Shown one piece after another: positions 1 through 5,787 of a stretch of DNA of 11,594 bases. The first letter of the stretch is position 1; each line of letters starts with the position of its first letter. The notes under the pieces were generated by a model, which was not told the DNA's origin, made no database searches, and saw only the letters and a program-made list of their open reading frames with translations. Location of the stretch: positions 1 to 11,594 of the forward strand of contig JACMKV010000357.1 of assembly GCA_014379915.1 (NCBI GenBank), written 5' to 3'. The translations under genes were made by a program, and so were the position numbers. Source of the DNA: Burkholderiales bacterium (lineage in GTDB: Bacteria; Pseudomonadota; Gammaproteobacteria; Burkholderiales; JACMKV01).

Positions 1-121
1 CCGCAGGAGCAGCATCGGCTTTGGGAGCAGCAGCGCCGGCCGCAGGAGCAGCATCGGCTTTGGGAGCATCGGCTTTGGGAGCATCGGCTTTGGGAGCAGC
101 AGCGCCGGCCGCAGGAGCAGC
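1..121. repeat. 39-bp and 15-bp tandem coding repeats
   Basis: Two identical 39-bp units occupy 14-52 and 83-121. Two identical 15-bp units (ATCGGCTTTGGGAGC on the plus strand) lie between them at 53-67 and 68-82. Bases 1-13 are the end of a further 39-bp unit, so the array continues out of the window. The 15-bp unit equals the first 15 bases of the 39-bp unit. All units are in frame with the minus-strand gene and encode AAPAAGAAAPKAD and APKAD. The copies are identical at the DNA level, third codon positions included, which points to recent duplication or slippage rather than selection on the protein alone. Confidence 0.9.
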
Positions 122-334
122 CGGATCGGCCTTGGGAGCAGCGGCCTCGCCTTTCGAAGCTTGCGCTACCGCCATCGATTTTTCCGCTTCGGTATTCTTC
201 ACGGCGGGGGATTTGACAACTTCAGTTTCGGTCTCTTTGGTAACCTGGGGTTTGCCTTTGTCCGCGTTTTGATCGGCGCATGCGGAGGACAAGATGGCTA
301 ACAGCAAACTTGCGCGTAACGTATTAGTTTTCAT
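1..334 (-). CDS. Exported Ala/Pro/Lys-repeat protein downstream of xoxF (partial; 3' end outside window)
   Basis: The gene starts with ATG at 332-334 and stays open to the left edge, giving about 111 codons. The N-terminus (MKTNTLRASLLLAILSSACA) is a signal peptide. Cleavage after A-C-A, or lipidation at Cys19, are both possible, although Ser at -3 makes a poor lipobox. A short charged stretch rich in Lys, Glu and Thr follows. From about residue 62 the chain becomes an Ala/Pro/Lys/Asp repeat with units of 13 residues (AAPAAGAAAPKAD) and 5 residues (APKAD). Such segments are flexible periplasmic linkers ahead of a folded domain. No heme motif or other domain is visible because the gene is cut. 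It is the first gene after xoxF on the same strand, where xoxG (cytochrome c) or xoxJ often sits, so a linker-bearing cytochrome c is an attractive guess but unproven. No strong Shine-Dalgarno is seen, only GGGA. A hairpin terminator precedes the gene. Confidence 0.7.
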   Translation of the reverse strand, partial: MKTNTLRASLLLAILSSACADQNADKGKPQVTKETETEVVKSPAVKNTEAEKSMAVAQASKGEAAAPKADPAAPAAGAAAPKADAPKADAPKADAAPAAGAAAPKADAAPA

Positions 335-360
335 CGTTTAAATCCCGGGAAAAAGGGCGA

Positions 361-400
361 AAAAAACTGACATCCCAACGTTAGTCAAGATGTCAGTTTT
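361..400 (-). terminator. Hairpin terminator or attenuator between xoxF and the downstream gene
   Basis: A perfect 12-bp inverted repeat (363-374 with 389-400) encloses a 14-nt loop. Read on the minus strand it follows the xoxF stop by about 32 nt and ends in a run of six T, the form of a rho-independent terminator. The stem has only four to five G/C pairs, so it may terminate partially and lower expression of the next gene relative to xoxF. On the plus strand it is followed by only four T. Confidence 0.7.
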
Positions 401-432
401 ATAGTTTAACTACCGGTGCTGCTTTGCTCCGA

Positions 433-2244
433 CTATTTCGGGTTGCCGGGCAAGGCGAACACGGTCATCACACCGCCGAGTTCCGTATACTTCGCGAGCT
501 CCTTGTAACCACCGACCGCGCCCAAACCATCGGTGTCTTTTTCAAGACCCGCGGCCAAGCCGATGCCGGCCCAACCGCCGATGCCGGACAGCACACCGAT
601 ATACTGCTTACCCTTGAACTCCCAGGTATTGAGGTTGCCGATAATGCCGGACGGGGTTTTGAACTTGTACAGTTCCTTGGTGATATCGTCGGTGCCCACG
701 CACTTCACATAGCCTTCCAAGGTGCCATAGCAAGCGATGTCACCGGCCGTGGAAAGCACACCGCTCCATACCGAGAACTTCTCCGGCTTGGACTTGACGA
801 TCTTGCCGGTAGAAGCATCCCAAGCGATGAAGTTTCCCATGCCGCCGTGACTGCCAGGCGCCGGGTACATCGACAGCGTTGCGCCTACATACGGTTGACC
901 TGCGGTGTACTCGACCTTGAACGGCTCGTAGTCCATGCAGACGTGGTTGGTCGGAACATAGTGCAGCTTGGTCTTCGGCGAGTACGACGCCGGCTGCTGG
1001 TCTTTGGAACCCAACGCCGCCGGGCATACGCCTTTGGTGTTGACGTCCGGACCGTTCTGCGCGGTGCTGTACTTGGATACGACCTGCGGACGTCCGGTCT
1101 TCATGTCAACGTGGGTCGCCCAGTTGACTTTCGGATCGAACTTCTGCGCAACCAGCAATTCGCCGGTCTTGCGATCCAGGGTGTAGCCGAAGCCGTTACG
1201 ATCGAAGTGGACGAGGACATCACGATCGCCGCCGCCAACCTTCTGGGTCGACAGAATCATCTCGTTGATGCCGTCGAAATCCCACTCATCGAACGGAGTC
1301 ATTTGATAAACCCACTTCGCTTTGCCAGTGTCGACATCCCGCGCCCAGATGGTCATCGACCATTTGTTGTCGCCAGGACGTTGCGCCGGATTCCACGTGC
1401 TCGGGTTGCCCGATCCGTAGTACATCAGATTGAGTTTCGGATCGTAGCTATACCAGCCCCATGTCGTGCCGCCGCCGATTTTCCACTGATCGCCCTTCCA
1501 GGTTTTCAGCGAAGAATCCTTGCCGACCGGCTTCAACATCGAGGTCGTTTTTTCCGGATCGATCAGCATCTCTTCATCCGGACCCACGCTGTAACCTTTC
1601 CAAACTTGCTTGCCGCTGTTGATGTCGTAAGCCGCTACGAAACCGCGCACGCCAAACTCACCGCCGGAAATACCCGTGATGACTTTGTCCTTGAATACAT
1701 GAGGTGCGTTGGTGTTGGTGCCACCGGATTTCGGATCGCTATTGCCTTCGCCGTTCTTGGTTTTCCAGAGTTCCTTACCGGACTTGGCATCGAGGGCAAC
1801 CAGGTTGGTATCGGCTTGCTGCAGGAATACCTTGCCATCGGCATACGCAACACCGCGGTTAACCGTATCGCAGCACATCACCGGAATAACGCTTGGGTCT
1901 TGCTTCGGTTCATACTTCCACTTGATCGTCTGGTCGGCCAAGTTGATCGCGAACACTTTGTTCGGGAACGCGGAATGGATGTAAAGCGTGTCTCCGATTA
2001 CCAGGGGGCCGCCTTCGTGGCCACGCAGTACTCCGGTTGAGAAGGTCCATGCGACTTGCAGATCTTTAACGTTGGATTTGTTGATTTGCTTCAGTTCCGA
2101 ATACCGCTGATTGGCATAGTTACCTGCCTGCATGGCCCAGTTGCTCGGCTCATTAATCAGCTTGGTTAAATCCTCCGTGGCCAATGCCGCGCCTGGCAAA
2201 GCCAGAGACAGCACGAGCGGTAGGAGCTTCGATTTGATCCTCAT
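433..2244 (-). CDS. xoxF: Lanthanide-dependent PQQ methanol dehydrogenase XoxF
   Basis: This is a periplasmic quinoprotein that oxidises methanol using PQQ and a lanthanide, passing electrons to a c-type cytochrome. The 603-aa length is normal. Residues 1-22 are a signal peptide with cleavage after ALA. Family marks are the vicinal cysteines C124-C125, which form a disulfide ring over PQQ, metal ligands E196 and N280, PQQ-stacking W262, and the motif DEWDFDG at 319-325. In that motif D322 is the catalytic Asp. D324 is the extra Asp that marks lanthanide enzymes, where calcium-dependent MxaF has Ala. The spacing of E196, N280, D322 and D324 matches known XoxF enzymes. The ATG start is fixed by a consensus AGGAGG (2253-2258) eight bases upstream and by the signal peptide at residue 1. 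I did not assign an XoxF clade. The long opposite-strand frame over the gene is a shadow. Confidence 0.97.
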   Translation of the reverse strand: MRIKSKLLPLVLSLALPGAALATEDLTKLINEPSNWAMQAGNYANQRYSELKQINKSNVKDLQVAWTFSTGVLRGHEGGPLVIGDTLYIHSAFPNKVFAINLADQTIKWKYEPKQDPSVIPVMCCDTVNRGVAYADGKVFLQQADTNLVALDAKSGKELWKTKNGEGNSDPKSGGTNTNAPHVFKDKVITGISGGEFGVRGFVAAYDINSGKQVWKGYSVGPDEEMLIDPEKTTSMLKPVGKDSSLKTWKGDQWKIGGGTTWGWYSYDPKLNLMYYGSGNPSTWNPAQRPGDNKWSMTIWARDVDTGKAKWVYQMTPFDEWDFDGINEMILSTQKVGGGDRDVLVHFDRNGFGYTLDRKTGELLVAQKFDPKVNWATHVDMKTGRPQVVSKYSTAQNGPDVNTKGVCPAALGSKDQQPASYSPKTKLHYVPTNHVCMDYEPFKVEYTAGQPYVGATLSMYPAPGSHGGMGNFIAWDASTGKIVKSKPEKFSVWSGVLSTAGDIACYGTLEGYVKCVGTDDITKELYKFKTPSGIIGNLNTWEFKGKQYIGVLSGIGGWAGIGLAAGLEKDTDGLGAVGGYKELAKYTELGGVMTVFALPGNPK

Positions 2245-2252
2245 ATAAACTT

Positions 2253-2258
2253 CCTCCT
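2253..2258 (-). promoter_or_regulatory. Consensus ribosome binding site of xoxF
   Basis: AGGAGG on the minus strand lies 8 nt before the ATG. It is the strongest Shine-Dalgarno in the window and fits a highly expressed enzyme. Most of the accessory genes have weak or no site. Confidence 0.85.
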
Positions 2259-2340
2259 ATGAGTCTTGAATAAAACTACGTTTTTTAATTTCGACCCCTT
2301 TTTTTGATCCGGATGGATCGGAGAACAACTAAAAGAGGGA

Positions 2341-2360
2341 AGGTAATCGTTGAATTACCT
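2341..2360. promoter_or_regulatory. Perfect inverted repeat in the xoxF leader (candidate operator)
   Basis: AGGTAAT and ATTACCT form perfect 7-bp arms around a 6-bp spacer. The repeat lies 97-116 bp upstream of the xoxF ATG and immediately downstream of the best -10 candidate, so it would cover the transcription start and first transcribed bases. It could be a repressor site or a leader hairpin. No regulator gene is in the window. Confidence 0.4.
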
Positions 2361-2366
2361 ACACTG

Positions 2367-2394
2367 AATATAGCACATCTTATACCCGTTACAA
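2367..2394 (-). promoter_or_regulatory. Candidate sigma-70 promoter for xoxF
   Basis: On the minus strand TTGTAA (2389-2394) is followed after 16 bp by TATATT (2367-2372). These match the -35 and -10 consensus at four and five of six positions. Transcription would begin near 2360 and give a leader of about 115 nt. This is pattern matching only; no other promoter in the divergent region looked better. Confidence 0.4.
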
Positions 2395-2613
2395 GGAAAA
2401 AATTCAGGCCGTGGACGGCAGGGAAAGCGCCAACTTTTCAGGCGATTATGGTTGCGTGAAAGCGTTACAAACTGTGTCAGAAACGGCACGTTTCATCGGC
2501 GGCTTGAACAGCTTGTGGCATGAAAGCGCGTGATGACAGGAGCGTCCGCATTTGTATGAATAATGCAAACGCAATACCCTAGTAACTCTAGCATTTTGAT
2601 CCGGAGCGCGAAC

Positions 2614-3000
2614 ATGGAGCGCAAAGAAGAGAAAGTTTATTCCGAAGAGGCAATCCGGGAACGCTTGGCGCGCGACTTGCCGCACTGGTATTTCGAAGAC
2701 GGCTGGATTCGGCGCAAATATAGAACCAGCGGCTGGAAGGCAACCTTGATGGTAGTCAACACCGTCGGTCATCTCGCCGAAGCCGCGTGGCATCATCCTG
2801 ACCTGACCGTCTCCTATGCCTTTGTGATCGTCAAGCTGACCAACCATGCGGCCAAAGGCATTACCGACAAGGATTTCGAGCTCGCGCTGAAGATCGAAAG
2901 CGTGATTCAGTGGCAGCCCGCCAAGGAAGGCGGCGCGCTCGATGGCACGCCGAATGACGATGCCCGATTCAAGTACCTGAAATACGACGCGACGGCTTAA
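2614..3000 (+). CDS. Pterin-4a-carbinolamine dehydratase-like protein (COG2154 family)
   Basis: The family dehydrates 4a-hydroxytetrahydropterins, recycling pterin cofactors after aromatic amino acid hydroxylases. The protein has 128 residues from this start. It carries the full catalytic motif E56-x3-H60-H61-P62-x5-Y68-x9-H78-x8-D87, so an active dehydratase is plausible. I chose the ATG at 2614 because GGAG (2603-2606) lies 7 nt upstream. An in-frame ATG at 2563 would add 17 residues that do not look like the family and has no ribosome binding site. The C-terminal tail (residues 100-128) is longer than in minimal family members. The gene diverges from xoxF, and no aromatic amino acid hydroxylase is nearby, so its substrate here is unknown. 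A link to C1-carrying pterins, or to quinoprotein or molybdopterin metabolism, is speculation from position. The TAA stop lies in the terminal repeat of the next element. Confidence 0.9.
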   Translation: MERKEEKVYSEEAIRERLARDLPHWYFEDGWIRRKYRTSGWKATLMVVNTVGHLAEAAWHHPDLTVSYAFVIVKLTNHAAKGITDKDFELALKIESVIQWQPAKEGGALDGTPNDDARFKYLKYDATA

Positions 3001-3233
3001 CAGGGTTGAAAAACTACTGCGTTTGCCAATACTTCGTTATTCAGGGCCTCAAAATGCTCATGTATTCGCATGCCGCCGCACCACGGTTCCCCGAAGGGCT
3101 GGGTGCGGGAGCGGCGGCAAGCGGCTGTTCCCGCTCCAAGCGCTGCGCGCCTCCGTGTCACAGCCGCTTTCCGCTTTCTCGGTCCTCCGCGCCTCGTCTT
3201 GGCTGCGCTCGCTACGTTTTCAACGGCCTGTTA
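2998..3233. mobile_element. Short element with terminal inverted repeats (MITE- or REP-like) between convergent genes
   Basis: The left end reads TAACAGG-GTTGAAAA from 2998. The right end, read on the minus strand from 3233, gives TAACAGG-CC-GTTGAAAA. These are imperfect terminal inverted repeats with 15 matching bases and a 2-nt indel. The 236-bp interior encodes nothing convincing. It contains GC-rich foldback segments, such as 3076-3082 with 3102-3108 and 3108-3114 with 3131-3137. The outer TAA on the left is the stop of the pterin dehydratase gene. The outer TAA on the right is the stop of mxaL. The general form (GTTGAAAA ends next to CAGGCCTG-like bases) resembles dispersed intergenic repeats of beta- and gammaproteobacteria, though I cannot check copy number. 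It may also act as a two-way terminator. Confidence 0.6.
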
Positions 3234-4181
3234 AGTCCCAAATAGCCATCGGCTGAACCGCTTCGAAGGAACACCGTTTTGGGCGGGCCATCGAATCTGG
3301 CCGGCGACCAGCAACAGTAACGCAGCCAGTCCGAATTCTCGCCGCAAACCAGTCTCGATGACGGCTGGCCGAAGCAACGGCGCCAGGCTTTGCTTCAACC
3401 CACTATCCGCAGTCAAGCGCTGATAACCCAACCCTGTCTCGCTCGCCAGCACTTGCAGATATTCCTCGCGCAACGACGACCAATGCTCTCGTCCCGCTGG
3501 AGGCATCCAGCTGGGCAGCGGACCCCCGCCGCTTTCGACCATCGCCTCGCCCTCAACGCTGCCGCCCCGCCCCATGCTGCGCCGATCCGTCTGTAGTACC
3601 TCGTCGGCCTCCCAGACGCCGAGCGAATTGCCGTCCGCATCGAATTTCGGAATCGGCAGCAGCGTGTCGCCGCCAAGGCCGAATATCATGCCGTGGACCT
3701 CGCCGGGCGTGCCGGTAAATTCGGGGCGATAGCGCGGATTGATCGGCGGCGCTTCATGGCCGTCGGTCATGAACACCAGGTCCGGCCGTCCTTGCAGCTC
3801 CCTTGCGAGCAACAAACCCGAATAAAGGCCTTTCGCGATTTCGCTGGCGCCGGCCCAGGCCATGCGTCCGTCGATATTGGCCAAGGTCGCCGCCAGCTCG
3901 CGATAGTTCGCGCACGCTTCGACCGGTGTAAACAGCAGGAATGAACGGTATTCGTTGAAGATCGCCCAGCCTATCCGCGTACCGCACGGCAATTCGCGCA
4001 GCAATCCGGCGAGCGCCTGTTTGGCATAGGCAAGCCGGCTTGCTGCTTGCCCATTCATCCGGTAATCGCGCGTGTTCATGCTCTGCGTTATGTCGATGGC
4101 GACGATCAAGTCGAGCACGGGTTGCTCGCGTTCGACATGAGGATCGATTACGGCGATTGCGAGCGCGGCGCAGGCCAGCAA
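3231..4181 (-). CDS. mxaL: MxaL, vWA-domain methanol dehydrogenase maturation protein
   Basis: This is a membrane-anchored vWA protein, the BatB-like member of the mxaRSACKL set, known from genetics as needed for active methanol dehydrogenase and tied to metal insertion. Numbering from the TTG at 4179-4181 gives 316 residues. An N-terminal hydrophobic stretch is followed by the vWA MIDAS motif D30-I-T-Q-S34 and Met35, with Thr where many vWA domains have Ser. The second metal-site segment is FMTDGHE (D140). A C-terminal hydrophobic stretch lies near residues 284-297. The start is uncertain. The frame is open far upstream but has no ATG or GTG at the junction. The TTG cuts into the hydrophobic segment and lacks a ribosome binding site. 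A CTG at 4233-4235, preceded by GAGG at 6 nt, would restore a full membrane anchor. The gene begins after a 12-bp tandem array, and its TAA stop is supplied by the neighbouring element. Confidence 0.88.
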   Translation of the reverse strand: MLACAALAIAVIDPHVEREQPVLDLIVAIDITQSMNTRDYRMNGQAASRLAYAKQALAGLLRELPCGTRIGWAIFNEYRSFLLFTPVEACANYRELAATLANIDGRMAWAGASEIAKGLYSGLLLARELQGRPDLVFMTDGHEAPPINPRYRPEFTGTPGEVHGMIFGLGGDTLLPIPKFDADGNSLGVWEADEVLQTDRRSMGRGGSVEGEAMVESGGGPLPSWMPPAGREHWSSLREEYLQVLASETGLGYQRLTADSGLKQSLAPLLRPAVIETGLRREFGLAALLLLVAGQIRWPAQNGVPSKRFSRWLFGT

Positions 4182-4218
4182 CAGAAGCAGCGTGCGAACG
4201 CTGACGTTCCGTGCGAGG

Positions 4219-4266
4219 CTTAAGGTGGACTTCAGGGCGGACCTCAGGGCGGACCTTAAGGCAGAC
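4219..4266. repeat. Four tandem 12-bp units at the mxaK-mxaL junction
   Basis: Four adjacent 12-mers occupy 4219-4230, 4231-4242, 4243-4254 and 4255-4266, with consensus CTYARGGCGGAC on the plus strand. The middle two differ at one base and the outer two at two to three bases from them. The mxaK stop (4256-4258) lies in the fourth unit. In the mxaL frame the array encodes SALR, SALR, SALK and STLS. Each unit on the minus strand also carries an AAGG or GAGG six bases before a CTG or TTA triplet. Confidence 0.85.
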
Positions 4267-4801
4267 CCAACGTGAAGCCGCGCATGGTCGTAATCGCGCG
4301 CTCGGCTTGCTCCGGCGGCTCCAAGCCGCTTTGTGCAGCGGAGTCGGGAAATGCGCGCAACGCCCGTTCGAGATTGTATTTCGCGTCCCAGTACCGGCTG
4401 TCCCGGCGCAGCACGCCGCGGTAACTTTCCTTGGCCAGCTCGGCCATCGGCAACGCATTTTTTTCGCCATCACTATCGCGCAGCTCGAGGGCTTCCTCGA
4501 GGTAGAGATTGCCGCTGTTGTAGCGCGCGGCCAGCGACAACTCCAGCGAATCCGACTGTTCGACGCGCTTGTAGAGATTGAGCGCAGTTTGCAGGTCGCC
4601 CGCGCGCCCGGCGCGATACGCTTCGGCGAAACCTGCTTCGGGCGGCAGCGCGCCGGCCGCCATTTCGCCGGCTTCCGTTACACCGCCGGCAATCACCCGA
4701 TTCCACTGCTGCGCCTGCCACAGCAGAAGGCCGTCGACAGCACTCGCGATCGCGAGTGCCGCGAGCAAAACCGCTAACCATCGAGGACGAATCACGCCCA
4801 T
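4256..4801 (-). CDS. mxaK: MxaK, membrane-anchored TPR-like methanol dehydrogenase accessory protein
   Basis: The protein has 181 residues from the ATG at 4799-4801. One transmembrane segment spans residues 8-28, followed by a helical periplasmic part. The segments YNSGNLYLEEAL (about 95-106) and YWDAKYNLERAL (about 127-138) look like TPR-type helices, as in BatC-like proteins. Its place between two vWA genes (mxaC, mxaL) matches the known order mxaRSACKL, which is the main basis for the name. Its start overlaps the end of mxaC by 10 nt, so translation is probably coupled. A longer frame reaching 4867 exists, but its extra 22 residues are arginine-rich and lie inside mxaC. The exact molecular role of MxaK is not known. 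Confidence 0.85.
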   Translation of the reverse strand: MGVIRPRWLAVLLAALAIASAVDGLLLWQAQQWNRVIAGGVTEAGEMAAGALPPEAGFAEAYRAGRAGDLQTALNLYKRVEQSDSLELSLAARYNSGNLYLEEALELRDSDGEKNALPMAELAKESYRGVLRRDSRYWDAKYNLERALRAFPDSAAQSGLEPPEQAERAITTMRGFTLGLP

Positions 4802-5787
4802 CGCCTGATCTCGAGGAACCGAGCGATCAGCAAAACGATCGCGAACGCGAGCGCCGCCACATAGCAAAAGCCGGCAAAATCGCGCCGCGGCAACACGTCG
4901 GTGATCGCGATCGGAAAATTCTCGAGCCCGCCGACGTCTTCGATCGCGCGCCGCAGCGCTTCCGGATTTTCAGCTTCATAAGCGCGATACGGCGTACCCA
5001 TGCCGAGAAAAAATCGATGCAGAAAGTGTTCTGGCACCGAATCCGCCGTGCCCGCCGTCGCCGCTTCGCCCTGCAGCAGGCCGGGACTGCGAAACGATCG
5101 TATGTAAATCCAGTACAGCGCAACGCGATAGCGCCGCAGCAGATTCTGGATGCGCTGACGCGTCTCCGGATCGATGTGCGCGCCACCATCCGACACCAGC
5201 AAAATGATGCGTGAACCGGTATACGGCAGATCCTCGAAGTACGAAAGTGCGGCTTCGAGTCCGCGGCCGACATCGGTATCGGCGAGACCGCGGCCGATCC
5301 CGCCGGCCGCAATCGCCGCCTGTATGACTTCCTGTTTCTGTGTGAAATCGAGTATCGGCAGCGGAAACGTGCTGAACACGAGCATGCCGAATAAATCCTG
5401 CTCGCGACTCGCGGCGAATTCCGCGAGCAACCTGCGCGCGACACTGTTTTTCGATTCGCGGCGGCCGTCGAGGACGTGGGTCCCGGGACTGGCGCCGAAC
5501 GATTGGTCCATGCTTCGGCTGCGATCGAGCAACAGCACAACGTGCGCGCCCTGCCCGATGCGCTCGACCGAGACTTCCGCGCGATAGGGCTCAGCCAGCC
5601 CGACCACGGCGCCGGCGATGGCAGCAGCAGCGGCCAGCCGCAGCGCCCACGCCAGCGCTTCCGATACCCAGTCTCGCGGCAGCAGTGCAAGCCACGGATA
5701 GTTGATCGCAGGGCCGCGTACGAGCAAGGGAAGCAACGCCAGCGGCAACAGCACGAATGCCCACGGCTCGGCGAATTCGACGTTCAT
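4792..5787 (-). CDS. mxaC: MxaC, vWA-domain methanol dehydrogenase maturation protein
   Basis: The protein has 331 residues from the ATG at 5785-5787. The N-terminus (MNVEFAEPWAFVLLPLALLP) is the typical BatA-like beginning with a membrane segment. A second hydrophobic segment lies near residues 43-63. The vWA domain follows, with a full MIDAS motif D88-R-S90-R-S92-M and LLVSDGG further on. A C-terminal membrane helix ends in RRWA. It is one of the two vWA partners of the MoxR-type ATPase in this operon and is thought to act in methanol dehydrogenase metal loading at the membrane. The ATG overlaps the mxaA stop as ATGA, which decides the start. The frame is open 18 codons further upstream, but those lie in mxaA and have no membrane-protein character. 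Confidence 0.92.
   Translation of the reverse strand: MNVEFAEPWAFVLLPLALLPLLVRGPAINYPWLALLPRDWVSEALAWALRLAAAAAIAGAVVGLAEPYRAEVSVERIGQGAHVVLLLDRSRSMDQSFGASPGTHVLDGRRESKNSVARRLLAEFAASREQDLFGMLVFSTFPLPILDFTQKQEVIQAAIAAGGIGRGLADTDVGRGLEAALSYFEDLPYTGSRIILLVSDGGAHIDPETRQRIQNLLRRYRVALYWIYIRSFRSPGLLQGEAATAGTADSVPEHFLHRFFLGMGTPYRAYEAENPEALRRAIEDVGGLENFPIAITDVLPRRDFAGFCYVAALAFAIVLLIARFLEIRRWA

Noticed and set aside
1..121. Regularly spaced repeats suggesting a CRISPR array
   Set aside because: Units are adjacent, without unique spacers, and stay in frame with an exported Ala/Pro protein.
424..2040. Long plus-strand open frame of 538 codons
   Set aside because: It lies antisense to xoxF, whose signal peptide, motifs and ribosome binding site are clear. 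The frame has no recognisable domain and is a by-product of GC-rich codon use.
2563..2613. Upstream ATG giving a 145-residue dehydratase
   Set aside because: There is no Shine-Dalgarno at 2563 and the extra residues look non-coding. The ATG at 2614 has GGAG at good spacing.
3006..3256. Two short plus-strand frames of 77-79 codons inside the inverted-repeat element
   Set aside because: They are rich in Arg/Ser/Pro from GC-rich hairpin DNA, have no ribosome binding site, and resemble no transposase.
4211..4867. Several plus- and minus-strand frames overlapping mxaK
   Set aside because: They are arginine-rich shadows. The mxaK frame alone has a membrane segment, a TPR-like pattern and the expected operon position.
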